A DNA stretch of 64,000 bases. Origin: an uncultured Bacilli bacterium (lineage in GTDB: Bacteria; Bacillota_I; Bacilli_A; RF39; UBA660). The notes under the pieces were generated by a model. It ran no database searches and had not been told where the DNA came from. It was given only the letters and a program-made list of their open reading frames with translations. Every line of letters starts with the position of its first letter. The first letter of the stretch is position 1. The DNA lies in the NCBI GenBank assembly GCA_934149105.1, contig CAKPDP010000001.1:1-64000 (forward strand), written 5' to 3'. Shown here in pieces: positions 33,954 to 44,027 of this stretch. The translations under genes and the position numbers were made by a program.

Positions 33954-34928
33954 ATGCTTGATGATTTTAATCTTGTTCAGCCTTTGGCTTATAATTATGT
34001 AACAAATATTGTGAAGAATAATTCTATTTCTCATGCTTTTTTAGTTAATTCTAATGGGTATCCTTATGCTTATGATTTTGTTATGGCTTTGGTTAAGTAT
34101 TTTATATGTCCTAATAAGTTAACAAATAATAAAAAATGCGAAGAATGTTTTTTGTGTAAGAGGATTGATGATGGTAATTATCCAGAATTAAAGATTATAA
34201 GTCCTGATGGGATGTGGATAAAAAAAAATCAAGTGTTAGATTTGCAAGATGAATTTAGTACAATGCCATTAGAAGGAAAGAAAAGAATTTATATAATTAA
34301 AGATGCTGATAGAATGAATCAACAAACGGCTAATTCTATTTTGAAGTTTTTAGAAGAACCTGTAACTGATATTATTGCGATTTTAGTGACAAATAATACT
34401 AATAGGATGTTGGGAACTATAGTTTCTAGATGTCAGGTTATAAATTTACAAAATACTTTGAATATAAAAAAAACAATGTTAGAAAATTTTGCTTATAAAT
34501 ATTGTAGTAGTATGGATGAGTATAACAAATTTATAAGCGATAAAGACAATGCTGATTTTATTAATGATGTGTTGAATTTTATTGAATTTTATGAAAAAAA
34601 TGGATTAGATTGTATTGTTTATTCGAAAGATTGTTGGCATTCAAAATTTAGTGAAAAGTTAGTTTTGCTGAAAGCTTTTGATATTATAATAAATTTTTAT
34701 AATGATTGTTTAGCTTATAAAATGGGGGGAGATGTCACGTTTTTTGTTGATAAGTTAGATTTTATTGATTTTGTAGCAAAAAATAATGATATTTCGGGAT
34801 TAGAAAGAAAAATTATGGTATCTATTAGATATAAAGATAAATTAGATTTTAATGTTAATTTAAATTTGTTTTTTGATAAATTTATTATGGAATTAGGTGA
34901 TGAAATTGTCGGAGATAGTAGGAGTTAA
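33954..34928 (+). CDS. holB: DNA polymerase III subunit delta'
   Basis: The clamp-loader delta' subunit (324 residues), starting MLDDFNLVQPLAYNYVTNIV, with zinc ligands in CPNKLTNNKKCEECFLC, the block RIYIIKDADRMNQQTANSIL and SRC in IVSRCQ. Walker A is absent, as expected for delta'. The ATG at 33954 follows AGGTGGTG. Its last 29 bases overlap ricT. Confidence 0.94.
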   Translation: MLDDFNLVQPLAYNYVTNIVKNNSISHAFLVNSNGYPYAYDFVMALVKYFICPNKLTNNKKCEECFLCKRIDDGNYPELKIISPDGMWIKKNQVLDLQDEFSTMPLEGKKRIYIIKDADRMNQQTANSILKFLEEPVTDIIAILVTNNTNRMLGTIVSRCQVINLQNTLNIKKTMLENFAYKYCSSMDEYNKFISDKDNADFINDVLNFIEFYEKNGLDCIVYSKDCWHSKFSEKLVLLKAFDIIINFYNDCLAYKMGGDVTFFVDKLDFIDFVAKNNDISGLERKIMVSIRYKDKLDFNVNLNLFFDKFIMELGDEIVGDSRS

Positions 34929-35688
34929 ATTTGGTAATGATATAAATATATTAAATTTTAAGAATGAAAATTTGAAAGTTAGAAAAAATTTAACTATTAT
35001 TGCCAATACTAATAGAGGATTGCTATTTGGAAAGGTTGTTAGTATTGATGAAAATTTGGATGATGTTGATTTTAATAATGGTAATTTAGTGAGAATTGCT
35101 TCTAAAAAAGATTATTTACGTCATTTGTCCAATTTAAAGGATGCTGATAGTGCTATTATAAAATGTAAAAAAATTATTGAAGAATTGGGGCTAGCTATGA
35201 CAATAATTGATGCTAGTTATAATTTTGATCGTTCACAGTTAATGTTTAGATTTGTTGCAGACAGTAGAGTTGATTTTAGGCAATTAGCTAGAGAATTGGG
35301 TTCTTTATTTAAAACTAGGATCGAACTTCGTCAAATTGGAATAAGGGATAAAGCTAAGGAAGTAGGAGGGCTAGGTCCTTGTGGAAGAAAATTATGTTGT
35401 AGTAGTTTTTTAACTGATTTTGATAGCGTTTCTATAAATATGGCTAAAAATCAATCATTATCTTTAAATCCTTCTAAAATAAATGGTGTTTGTGGTAGAT
35501 TATTATGCTGTTTAAAATATGAGAATGATAATTATTTAGAATTAAAAAAAGATTATCCTAATGTTGGTAGTAATTTTACTAATGATGATATTTCAGGAAA
35601 GGTAGTAGCTGTTGATGTTATTTCAGGAACTATTGATATAAAGAATGGAAATAATGTTGTAAAGATTGATTATGCTTCAAAAAAATAG
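34900..35688 (+). CDS. ricT: PSP1-domain protein RicT (YaaT)
   Basis: RicT is part of the Ric (YaaT-YlbF-YmcA) complex, which controls RNase Y-dependent mRNA maturation and affects sporulation, competence and biofilm in Bacillus. The PSP1 cysteines that bind iron-sulfur clusters are visible in GPCGRKLCCSSF and GVCGRLLCCLKYE. The ATG at 34900 gives 262 residues. It overlaps holB and trmN6, so it is part of a tightly coupled operon. Confidence 0.93.
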   Translation: MKLSEIVGVKFGNDINILNFKNENLKVRKNLTIIANTNRGLLFGKVVSIDENLDDVDFNNGNLVRIASKKDYLRHLSNLKDADSAIIKCKKIIEELGLAMTIIDASYNFDRSQLMFRFVADSRVDFRQLARELGSLFKTRIELRQIGIRDKAKEVGGLGPCGRKLCCSSFLTDFDSVSINMAKNQSLSLNPSKINGVCGRLLCCLKYENDNYLELKKDYPNVGSNFTNDDISGKVVAVDVISGTIDIKNGNNVVKIDYASKK

Positions 35689-36394
35689 ATTATTAAATTT
35701 TAAAGATAAGATAATTTATCAAGATGATGATTGGTTTATGTTTTCTTTGGATTCAGTGTTATTAGTTAATTTTGTTACTATTAGGTTGAATGATAAGAAA
35801 ATAATAGATTTTTGTTCGGGAAATGCTCCAATTCCAATGTTACTTACTTATAAAACTAAATCTAGTATTATTGGGATTGAATTACAAAAGCCAGTTTATG
35901 AATTGGGGGTTAGATCAATTACTGAAAATGATATGGCTTCTCAAATTCAACTTATTAATGATGATGTTAAAAATGTAAAAGAACTTTTTTGTGAGGATAG
36001 TTTTGATTTGATTTTGTGTAATCCACCTTATTTTAAGAATAATGATAAGAAACTAATTGCTGATAATCCAATAAAAAGTATAGCTAGGCATGAAATATGT
36101 TTGACTTTAGATGATGTTTTAAAGTGTGCTAAATATTTACTTAAAAATGGTGGAACTTTATCTATGGTTCATAGACCAGAAAGATTAATTGAAATTATTG
36201 ATAAGATGCATTTTTATGGTTTCGAGCCTAAAAAGGTACAATTCGTTTATCCTAAAATTGGAATGGAAGCTAATACATTGTTGATTGAGGGAGTAAAAGG
36301 CGGAAAGAGTGGATTAAAAATTTTACCACCTTTAATAGTTCATGAAGAAGATGGTAGTTATACAGAAAAAATTAGAAGTTATTTTCAGGAATAG
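35672..36394 (+). CDS. trmN6: tRNA1(Val) adenine-N6 methyltransferase family (TrmN6/YabB)
   Basis: A SAM-dependent methyltransferase (240 residues) with motif I IIDFCSGNAPIPMLL and the N6-adenine signature NPPY in LILCNPPYF. Its position between ricT and rsmI equals Bacillus yabB. The start at 35672 overlaps ricT by 17 bases. Substrate assignment (A37 of tRNA-Val) comes from the family. Confidence 0.9.
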   Translation: MLQKNRLLNFKDKIIYQDDDWFMFSLDSVLLVNFVTIRLNDKKIIDFCSGNAPIPMLLTYKTKSSIIGIELQKPVYELGVRSITENDMASQIQLINDDVKNVKELFCEDSFDLILCNPPYFKNNDKKLIADNPIKSIARHEICLTLDDVLKCAKYLLKNGGTLSMVHRPERLIEIIDKMHFYGFEPKKVQFVYPKIGMEANTLLIEGVKGGKSGLKILPPLIVHEEDGSYTEKIRSYFQE

Positions 36395-36405
36395 AGGTGA
36401 TAGTT

Positions 36406-37251
36406 ATGTGGCAAACTAGTTATGATGGTAGTCCTACTTTGTATTTGATACCAACACCTATAGGTAATTTAGATGATGTAACATTTAGGACAATAAAAGT
36501 TTTAAAAGCTGTAGAAGTTGTTTTTTCTGAAGATACTAGAGTAACTTTAAATTTATTAAATTATTTACAAATAAGTAAAAAATTAATAGCACTACATGAT
36601 CATAATGAAGATAAATTAAAGGAAAAAGTTTTAGAATACTTAGAAAATGGTTATTCTGTGGGATTAGTTACAGATAGAGGAACACCGATTATTAGTGATC
36701 CTGGTTATAAGTCAGTGAAATATGTAGCTGGAAAAGGTTTTAATGTGGTTTCTTTACCTGGAGCTTGTGCTTTTGTACCGGCTTTGGTAGTATCAGGAAT
36801 TACGTCGCAGCATTTCTTATTTTATGGATTTTTAAATAGTAAAGATGTGGCTAAGAAAAAAGAATTAGAAAGTTTAAAATATTGTCGATATACTTTGATT
36901 TTTTATGAAGCTCCACATAGGATTTTGAAAACTATGACAATGATATTAGAAGTATTTGGTGATAGATTTGTTAGTTTATCTAGGGAAATATCAAAAAAAT
37001 ACGAGAGTGTTTATCGGGGAATGATTTCGGATTTATTACCAACGTTACAGTCTATAAAAGGAGAATTTGTAGTTGTAGTATCTGGTTATGCTGGAGAAGA
37101 TGAAGATGTAGTTAATTTGAGCATTATAGATGCTGTTAATATGTATATTAACAGGGGAATAGAAAAGAAAGATGCAATTAAATTGGTTGCTAAAGAGAAG
37201 AAAATTTCCAAAAGTGAAGTATATCATGAGTATCATTTGGGGGGTAAATAA
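36406..37251 (+). CDS. rsmI: 16S rRNA ribose-2'-O-methyltransferase RsmI
   Basis: RsmI methylates C1402 of 16S rRNA. The family blocks are LYLIPTPIGNLDDVTFRTI, SEDTR, LVTDRGTPIISDPGYK and FYEAPHRI. The ATG at 36406 follows AGAGGTGAT. The stop TAA shares one base with the pth ATG. A small GIY-YIG gene present here in Bacillus (yazA) is absent. Confidence 0.97.
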   Translation: MWQTSYDGSPTLYLIPTPIGNLDDVTFRTIKVLKAVEVVFSEDTRVTLNLLNYLQISKKLIALHDHNEDKLKEKVLEYLENGYSVGLVTDRGTPIISDPGYKSVKYVAGKGFNVVSLPGACAFVPALVVSGITSQHFLFYGFLNSKDVAKKKELESLKYCRYTLIFYEAPHRILKTMTMILEVFGDRFVSLSREISKKYESVYRGMISDLLPTLQSIKGEFVVVVSGYAGEDEDVVNLSIIDAVNMYINRGIEKKDAIKLVAKEKKISKSEVYHEYHLGGK

Positions 37252-37814
37252 TGAAGTTAATAGTAGGATTAGGTAATCCTGGTAAAGATTATCAAAAAAC
37301 ACGACATAATATTGGATTTTTATTAATTGATTATGTAGCAAAAAAATATGATTTAGAGTTTAATAAAGAAAAATTTGGGGCTTTATATACTGAAACTATA
37401 ATAAATGGGGAAAAAGTATTATTTATTAAACCTTTATCTTTTATGAATTTATCTGGGACAGTAGTACGTAAATATTTTGATTTTTATAAATTAGATGTAA
37501 AGGATATTTTAGTATTTCAAGATGATTTGGATATGAATTTTGGTAGAGTTAAGTTTGTTTATAATAGTAGTAGTGGGGGACATAATGGAATAAAGGATAT
37601 AGAAAAGAATTTAGGCTCTAAGGAATATGCTAGGTTAAAGATAGGAGTTTCTCATGATAGAACTATTGATACTAAAGATTATGTTTTAGGTAGTTTTAGT
37701 ACTGAAGAAATCGAGAAATTAAATTTAATTTTTGATAATTTAAAAGATATTGTTTGGGATTTTTGTAATAGTGATTTTGATAAAATTATGAATAAGTATA
37801 ATAGAAAGAATTGA
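37251..37814 (+). CDS. pth: Peptidyl-tRNA hydrolase
   Basis: Releases tRNA from prematurely ended peptides. Its 187 residues have GLGNPGKDYQKTRHNIGF with catalytic His19, FMNLSG, and the Asp in the DDLDMNFG block (91-94), then SSGGHNGI. In Bacillus this gene (spoVC) also lies just before mfd. TGA stop overlaps the mfd start. Confidence 0.98.
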   Translation: MKLIVGLGNPGKDYQKTRHNIGFLLIDYVAKKYDLEFNKEKFGALYTETIINGEKVLFIKPLSFMNLSGTVVRKYFDFYKLDVKDILVFQDDLDMNFGRVKFVYNSSSGGHNGIKDIEKNLGSKEYARLKIGVSHDRTIDTKDYVLGSFSTEEIEKLNLIFDNLKDIVWDFCNSDFDKIMNKYNRKN

Positions 37815-40800
37815 TGAATATGAAATTTTTTGATAATATTTTTGAAATTTCAAATGATAAAAATTATGGAATATCAGGATTAAATAAGGAATTAAATGCT
37901 ATATATGTTTATGAGACTTTTATAAAAGAAAATAAAGGTCTTTTAGTGCTAACTAATTCTTTGTATGAAGCTAATGAATTTTATCAGAGATTAAGTAATT
38001 ATTCAGATAAGGTTTTGTTTTTTCCTATGGATGATTTTATAACTAGTGAAGCATTGGCTGTTAGTCCAGAATTTAAGGCAGAGAGAATAAATACTCTTAA
38101 TAAATTAGTTTACAATAATAATTATATAGTTGTTACTAATTTGATGGGAATTCTTAGATATTTGCCTTCTAAAGAAACATGGAAAGAGTCAATAATAGAT
38201 TTAAAAGTTGGAGAAGATTACTCACGAGAAAAATTAGTTGAGAAATTAGTTCAGATTGGTTATGAAAGAGAGACTATTGTTTCAGAAACTGGAAAATTAG
38301 GAGTTAGGGGTTATGTTGTGGATGTTTTTCCAATAGGATATGATAATCCAGTAAGAATAGAGTTTTGGGGAGACACAATTGATAGCATTAAGTTATTTAA
38401 TGTTGATACTCAATTAACTATTGATACTATTGAAAAAGTTACTTTGTTTCCTTTTTCAGAATTTTTATTAGATAAAGATGGTATTGATGGAGAAATAATA
38501 TATAAACAAAAGTATTTGAAAAACTATTCTGATAAGGTGGTAAACTTAGGAAATTATTTGGATAATTATAGATGTTTTTTTGTTGATTATAATCAAATTT
38601 TAGCGGGATATTCTTTGTTAAGGAAAAGTATTTTTGAATATAATTTTTCTTATGGTAGTGATATTGATACTAATTATATGTATAATATTGAAGATATTAA
38701 TTTTGAATATTCAGGATATATTATGAATGTTGATAATATGTTAGAAAATGTTAAGTTAGATAATATATTAAAATATAAAGTAAATAATATCGAGAATTTT
38801 AATGATAATTTAATGAATTTGTCTTTAGAATTGGATAAATATTTGAAGAATAAGTGGACTGTAGTAATATGTTTAGATGATAAAAAGACTGTTGATAGAT
38901 TAGTTAAATTTTTAAATAGAGAAGATATATATGTTACTTCAGAAGAAGAGATTTTGAAAGATAAAATTAATGTAATTGTAAAGAGGATAGGAAATGGATT
39001 TGAGTATAATAATTTAGTTGTTATAGGAGAGGAAGATATATTTTTTAGGCCAGAAGTAAAAAAGAAATTTGTCAGTAGTTTTAAAACTGGGGTTAAAATA
39101 AATAGTATTGATAATATTAGTCCAGGAGATTATATTGTTCATGAAGCTCATGGAATAGGAATTTATGATGAGTTATGTACTCTCGATAAAGGGGGAATAT
39201 TAAAAGATTACATTAAACTTAGGTATGCAGGAGGAGATGTTTTATACATTCCTGTTGAAAAGATTGATAGGATTAGTAAATTTTCTTCACGAGATGGGGT
39301 AACTGTTAAATTAGATAAGTTGGGAACTGATAATTGGCAAAAGAAAAAAATTAGGGTTAAGAAAAGATTAGAAGATATAGCCGCTAATTTGATTAAGGTA
39401 TCTGCGGAGAGAGAGGCTATGAAGGGATTTGCTTTTTCTCAGGATGATGAAAATCAAATTATGTTTGATAGTCAATTTGATTTTCAAGAAACTCCGGATC
39501 AAATTAAGGCTATAAAGCAAATAAAACAAGAGATGGAATTGCCTAAGCCTATGGACATGTTATTATGTGGAGACGTTGGCTATGGTAAAACAGAAGTGGC
39601 TTTTAGAGCAATGTTTAAGGCTGTTAATGATGGAAAGCAAGTTGCTTATTTGTGTCCTACGACGGTTTTATCTAATCAACAATATAAGAATGCTTTAAGT
39701 AGATTTTTATCTTTTCCTATTAAAATTGCACTTTTGAACAGGTTTGTTGATAAATCAAAACAAAAAGAAATTATTGAAGAAGTAAATGAAGGAAAAGTAG
39801 ATATATTATTTGGTACTCATCGAATTTTGAGTAAAGATATACATTTTAAAGATTTAGGTCTTTTAGTTATTGATGAGGAACAAAGATTTGGGGTTACGCA
39901 TAAAGAGAAAATAAAAGAGTTAAAGGCTACTGTTGATGTATTAACTTTATCGGCTACGCCTATTCCTCGTACTTTGCAGATGTCTATGAGTGGAGTTAGA
40001 AGTTTGAGTTTGATTGAGACTCCGCCTAAGGAAAGATTCCCAATTCAGACTTATGTTTTGGCTGAGAATGATAATGTGGTAAAAGATGCTATTTATAAAG
40101 AATTATCTAGGAATGGACAAGTATTTATTTTGTATAATAGTGTAGAATATATAGAGAAAAAAGTAAAAGAGATTAGAGAGATGGTTCCAGAAGCTAGAAT
40201 TGATTTTGCTCATGGTCGTATGACTAAAGATGCTTTAGAGAATAAAATGTTAGATTTTATTGATCATAAATATGATATTTTGGTTTGTACGACGATTATT
40301 GAGACGGGAATTGATATTCCTAATGTAAATACTTTGATTATATATGATGCAGATAGATTTGGCTTGTCGCAACTTTATCAGATCAGGGGTAGAATTGGTA
40401 GAAGTAATAAGATCGGTTATGCATATCTTATGTATGATAGATATAAGGTTTTAAACGAAGTGGCTGTTAAGCGTCTTAATGTTATTAAGGAATTTACAGA
40501 ACTTGGTAGTGGTTTTAAGATTGCTATGAGAGATTTGTCTATAAGAGGTGCGGGAGATATGTTAGGACGTGAGCAATCGGGCTTTATAGATCAGATTGGT
40601 ATTGATTTATATCTTAAAATGTTAAAAGAAGCTGTATCTAAGGTTAAAGGAGACAAAGAAGTTAGTGATGATAAGGAAGAAGTAGATGATAGTAAGCCTT
40701 TAATTCAAGTTAATACACATATTAGTGATAAATATATTGATGATAATGATTTAAAGATAGAAATTCATAAGATGATTAATGATATTGATTCTTTGGATAA

Positions 40801-41152
40801 GTTACAGGAAGTTAGAATTAATTTAGAAGATAGATTTGGTAAAATTACTAAAGATATGGAAATATATATGTATGAAGAATGGTTTGAAAAGGTAGCTAGG
40901 AAATTAAAGATAGTTAATATTAAACAGACTAAAACGTTTATTGAAATAGAACTTCCTTTAGAATTGTCTAATAAGATCGATGGAGAAAAATTGTTTATGA
41001 TAGCTAATGATGTATGTAATAATTTTAGATTTAGTTATAGATTAAATCATATTTATGTTATTTTAGATATAGTTAATTTAGATAAACATTTTATTTATTA
41101 TTTAGTAGAATTATTAGAAAAGATAAATAATGGTGAAGTAGTTAAGGAGTAA
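37814..41152 (+). CDS. mfd: Transcription-repair coupling factor Mfd
   Basis: A 1112-residue translocase that removes stalled RNA polymerase and recruits UvrA. It has an N-terminal UvrB-like region, a CarD-like polymerase interaction domain (SPGDYIVHEAHGIGIYDELC), a translocase core with Walker A GDVGYGKTE and LVIDEEQRFGV, TRG-type motifs, and the C-terminal TRCF domain. A start at 37820 is also possible. Slightly shorter than Bacillus Mfd. Confidence 0.97.
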   Translation: MNMKFFDNIFEISNDKNYGISGLNKELNAIYVYETFIKENKGLLVLTNSLYEANEFYQRLSNYSDKVLFFPMDDFITSEALAVSPEFKAERINTLNKLVYNNNYIVVTNLMGILRYLPSKETWKESIIDLKVGEDYSREKLVEKLVQIGYERETIVSETGKLGVRGYVVDVFPIGYDNPVRIEFWGDTIDSIKLFNVDTQLTIDTIEKVTLFPFSEFLLDKDGIDGEIIYKQKYLKNYSDKVVNLGNYLDNYRCFFVDYNQILAGYSLLRKSIFEYNFSYGSDIDTNYMYNIEDINFEYSGYIMNVDNMLENVKLDNILKYKVNNIENFNDNLMNLSLELDKYLKNKWTVVICLDDKKTVDRLVKFLNREDIYVTSEEEILKDKINVIVKRIGNGFEYNNLVVIGEEDIFFRPEVKKKFVSSFKTGVKINSIDNISPGDYIVHEAHGIGIYDELCTLDKGGILKDYIKLRYAGGDVLYIPVEKIDRISKFSSRDGVTVKLDKLGTDNWQKKKIRVKKRLEDIAANLIKVSAEREAMKGFAFSQDDENQIMFDSQFDFQETPDQIKAIKQIKQEMELPKPMDMLLCGDVGYGKTEVAFRAMFKAVNDGKQVAYLCPTTVLSNQQYKNALSRFLSFPIKIALLNRFVDKSKQKEIIEEVNEGKVDILFGTHRILSKDIHFKDLGLLVIDEEQRFGVTHKEKIKELKATVDVLTLSATPIPRTLQMSMSGVRSLSLIETPPKERFPIQTYVLAENDNVVKDAIYKELSRNGQVFILYNSVEYIEKKVKEIREMVPEARIDFAHGRMTKDALENKMLDFIDHKYDILVCTTIIETGIDIPNVNTLIIYDADRFGLSQLYQIRGRIGRSNKIGYAYLMYDRYKVLNEVAVKRLNVIKEFTELGSGFKIAMRDLSIRGAGDMLGREQSGFIDQIGIDLYLKMLKEAVSKVKGDKEVSDDKEEVDDSKPLIQVNTHISDKYIDDNDLKIEIHKMINDIDSLDKLQEVRINLEDRFGKITKDMEIYMYEEWFEKVARKLKIVNIKQTKTFIEIELPLELSNKIDGEKLFMIANDVCNNFRFSYRLNHIYVILDIVNLDKHFIYYLVELLEKINNGEVVKE

Positions 41153-41155
41153 GAG

Positions 41156-41416
41156 ATGAGCAAGGTTATTAATTATAGTCCAGTAGGAGTTTGCTCTAAG
41201 CAAATGCTTATTGAAGTGGCTGGATCAAAAATAGTTGATGTTAAAATAGTTGGTGGTTGTCCAGGAAATACGAAAGCTGTATGTAATTTGTGTAAAGGAA
41301 GAAATGTTGATGAAGTTATTTCTTTATTGCGAGGGATACCGTGTGGTAACAGAAATACTTCATGTCCGGATCAATTGGCTTGTGCTTTAGAAATTTATAA
41401 AAAAAATTGTAGTTAA
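41156..41416 (+). CDS. TSCPD-domain protein (TIGR03905 type)
   Basis: A stand-alone 86-residue TSCPD domain: CSKQMLIEVAG, GGCPGNTKAVCNLCKG, then the name-giving NTSCPDQLACAL. Seven cysteines suggest zinc binding, as in the same domain at the C-terminus of class II ribonucleotide reductases. It follows mfd by 3 bases and is not part of the usual mfd-spoVT neighbourhood. Function unknown. Confidence 0.85.
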   Translation: MSKVINYSPVGVCSKQMLIEVAGSKIVDVKIVGGCPGNTKAVCNLCKGRNVDEVISLLRGIPCGNRNTSCPDQLACALEIYKKNCS

Positions 41417-41478
41417 GAATGGCAAACTTTTGGTATATAATTATTGTTTTTAGGCAAGATAATTATAGGTGATAATTA

Positions 41479-42009
41479 ATGAAGACAACGGGAGTTATAA
41501 GAAGAATTGATGATTTGGGAAGAATAGTAATTCCTAAGGAGTTAAGAAAAACAATGCGTATTAAGAATGGTGAGAGTTTAGAGATTTATTTAGATGAAGA
41601 TAATATAGTGTTGAAGAAATATTCTCCTATAGAAAGTTTAGAAACAATAGCTTCTAGATATGTGGAGACTTTTAATAAAGTTTTAAAACATAATGTTATA
41701 GTTACAGATAAGGATAAGGTTATTGCTATAGCGGGAGATCTAAAAAAGAAATATATTGGTAAAGAAATAAGTGATTTTGTAGATAGAGGGATAGAAAGAA
41801 GAGAGAGTTTTGTAGAAAGGCAGAAGAAAGAGTTTGAAATAGTTAAAGATGTTAAAGAATTTGGATATTATGCTTTTAGCTCTATAGTTAGTAATAGTGA
41901 TACATTGGGAAGTGTTATTATTGTTAGTACAGAGATACCAATATTAGATAGTGAAGAGAAGATGGCTAGTATTTTAGCTAATTTGTTGGGAAATAGTCTT
42001 GTAGAATAA
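41479..42009 (+). CDS. spoVT: Stage V sporulation protein T
   Basis: An AbrB-type swapped-hairpin DNA-binding domain (MKTTGVIRRIDDLGRIVIPK, about 1-50) is joined to a GAF-like domain (about 56-175). This two-domain layout and 176-residue length are those of SpoVT, the sigma-G-dependent regulator of late forespore genes. The position after mfd is the Bacillus one. Confidence 0.94.
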   Translation: MKTTGVIRRIDDLGRIVIPKELRKTMRIKNGESLEIYLDEDNIVLKKYSPIESLETIASRYVETFNKVLKHNVIVTDKDKVIAIAGDLKKKYIGKEISDFVDRGIERRESFVERQKKEFEIVKDVKEFGYYAFSSIVSNSDTLGSVIIVSTEIPILDSEEKMASILANLLGNSLVE

Positions 42010-42125
42010 GATGATTAGTGATAATTATTTTATTCTTTTTTTGATTCTAGCGTTGTTTATTAATTTGTGGTATAATATTTGTACTTGAATTTATTAGATA
42101 AAATTAGAGTTTGGAGGTTGAAATT

Positions 42126-43661
42126 ATGGATAAGAAAAGTTTTTATGTTGCAACGGCGATACCTTATGCTTCAGGAAAACCACATATAGGTAATTCTTTG
42201 GATATAGTAATGGCTGATGTTATTGCTAGATATAAGAGATTAGAAGGATATGATGTTTATTTTCAAACAGGTATGGATGAACATGGAGAAAAGATAGAGA
42301 TTAAAGCTAAAGAGAAGGGGATTACACCACAAGAATATGTTGATAATATAGCTTCTGATGTCCAAAGAATTTGGAAAATTTTAAATACTAGTTATGACGC
42401 TTTTGTGAGAACTACTGATCCAAAACATTGTGAAATAGTTCAACGTATATTTAAAAAATATTATGATCAAGGGGATATTTATAAAGGAGAATATAAGGGA
42501 TTATATTGTACACCTTGTGAGTCTTTTTGGACTGAAAGTCAATTGGTTGAGGGGAAATGTCCTGATTGTGGTAGAGAGGTTAAAGAAGCTAAGGAAGAAG
42601 CTTATTTCTTTAGAATGAGTAAGTATTCAGAATGGTTAGAGGATTATATTAATAGTCATCCAGGTTTTATAGAACCTGTTTCTAGAAAAAATGAAATTAT
42701 GAATAATTTTATAAAGCCAGGGTTACAGGATTTATGTGTGTCTAGAACTAGTTTTAATTGGGGGATTCCTGTTACTTTTGATGATAAACATGTTGTATAT
42801 GTATGGATAGATGCACTTTCTAATTATATTACTTTTTTGGGTTATGATGTTGATGGAGAAAGTGAGAAATTTAAGAAATATTGGCCTTGTGATTTACATT
42901 TGATTGGTAAAGATATTTTAAGATTTCATACTATATATTGGCCTATAATGTTACATTGCTTAGGATTAGAGATGCCTAAGAAGATTTTTGGTCATCCATG
43001 GTTATTGTTTGGTAATGATAAAATGAGTAAGAGTAAAGGAAATATTGCTTATCCTGATGATTTGGCTAACGAATATGGAGTAGATGCTGTTAGATTTTAT
43101 TTGTTACATGAGGTTCCTTTTGGTAGTGATGGAAATTATACTGATGAATTGTTTATTAATTCTATTAATACTAATTTAGCTAATGTTTTAGGAAATTTAG
43201 TTAATAGAACGATAGGTATGATTAATAAATATAATGATGGGGTAGTTGTAAAGGGTAATGTTAAAGAAGATATTGATGATAAATTAATTGATTTATGTTT
43301 GAAGACTAAGGATAAGATTACTAAGAATATTGACGATGTTAAGTTAGCTGAGGCAATAGATGATGTATTTGAGATATATAGAAGTTGTAATAAATATATA
43401 GATGAAACTATGCCTTGGATATTAGCAAAGGATGATAGTTTAAAAGGAAGATTAGATACAGTTTTGTATAATTTAGTGGAAGCGATAAGAATAGGAACAA
43501 TTTTATTGCAAGCATTTTTACCTGAAACATCAGAGAATATTTTTGCACAATTAAATATAAGTGATAGAGATTTTAAAACTTTGGATAAGTTTGGATATTA
43601 TAAATCTTGTACAAAAGTTAAAGAGGCTAAAGTATTATTTCAAAGAATTGAAATGAAATAG
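42126..43661 (+). CDS. metG: Methionyl-tRNA synthetase
   Basis: 511 residues. The signature reads HIGN (20-23) instead of HIGH, a variant remembered from clostridial-type MetRS, and KMSKS is at 299-303. A four-cysteine zinc knuckle is at Cys128, Cys131, Cys145 and Cys148. The C-terminal tRNA-binding EMAP-like extension present in Bacillus MetRS is lacking. The ATG at 42126 follows GGAGG. An extended -10 promoter TGGTATAAT (TATAAT at 42071-42076) lies upstream; no T-box is seen. Confidence 0.97.
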   Translation: MDKKSFYVATAIPYASGKPHIGNSLDIVMADVIARYKRLEGYDVYFQTGMDEHGEKIEIKAKEKGITPQEYVDNIASDVQRIWKILNTSYDAFVRTTDPKHCEIVQRIFKKYYDQGDIYKGEYKGLYCTPCESFWTESQLVEGKCPDCGREVKEAKEEAYFFRMSKYSEWLEDYINSHPGFIEPVSRKNEIMNNFIKPGLQDLCVSRTSFNWGIPVTFDDKHVVYVWIDALSNYITFLGYDVDGESEKFKKYWPCDLHLIGKDILRFHTIYWPIMLHCLGLEMPKKIFGHPWLLFGNDKMSKSKGNIAYPDDLANEYGVDAVRFYLLHEVPFGSDGNYTDELFINSINTNLANVLGNLVNRTIGMINKYNDGVVVKGNVKEDIDDKLIDLCLKTKDKITKNIDDVKLAEAIDDVFEIYRSCNKYIDETMPWILAKDDSLKGRLDTVLYNLVEAIRIGTILLQAFLPETSENIFAQLNISDRDFKTLDKFGYYKSCTKVKEAKVLFQRIEMK

Positions 43662-43671
43662 TCTCTTTTTT
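43620..43671 (+). terminator. Terminator of metG
   Basis: AAAGAGGCTA can pair with TAGTCTCTTT (one G-T pair) across a loop of about 30 bases that includes the end of the gene; a T run follows. Confidence 0.4.
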
Positions 43672-43838
43672 ATTGACAATTATTTTGTAAATTTTTGTAA
43701 TATATTAGATTTTATTTACAGTAGTTAAGTTTTTTGATATTATTTACTTATGTAGTATTGTAGTAATGTTGTAGGTAGGACAAGTTGTTAAAAAAAGATG
43801 GATTGGTTGTTTACGATTTGAGGAAAGGACAGAGTACA

Positions 43839-44018
43839 ATGCTTAAAAGTAAAGAATTAGATATTCTTATAGTTAATACATTTTTAGTAGTTATTTTAAT
43901 TTTAATTGATCTAATTTCTAAGAATGGTAATTTTTTTGATGTTATGTATTTACTAATTTTAATTATTTCTTTTATTAGATATTTATTTGTAAAATTTATT
44001 TTTAATAAAGATAAATAG
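43839..44018 (+). CDS. Small two-helix membrane protein
   Basis: A 59-residue protein with two hydrophobic helices (about 9-27 and 34-52) and a basic end, FIFNKDK. The ATG at 43839 is used because GGAAAGGA lies 9 bases upstream. A longer frame from TTG at 43785 exists but has no better site. It precedes tatD by 9 bases and may be cotranscribed. No family recognised. Confidence 0.6.
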   Translation: MLKSKELDILIVNTFLVVILILIDLISKNGNFFDVMYLLILIISFIRYLFVKFIFNKDK

Positions 44019-44027
44019 GAGGTCTTT

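Noticed and set aside
42183..42194. MetRS HIGN as a broken active site
   Set aside because: HIGN is remembered as a normal variant in clostridial-type MetRS, and all other motifs are intact.
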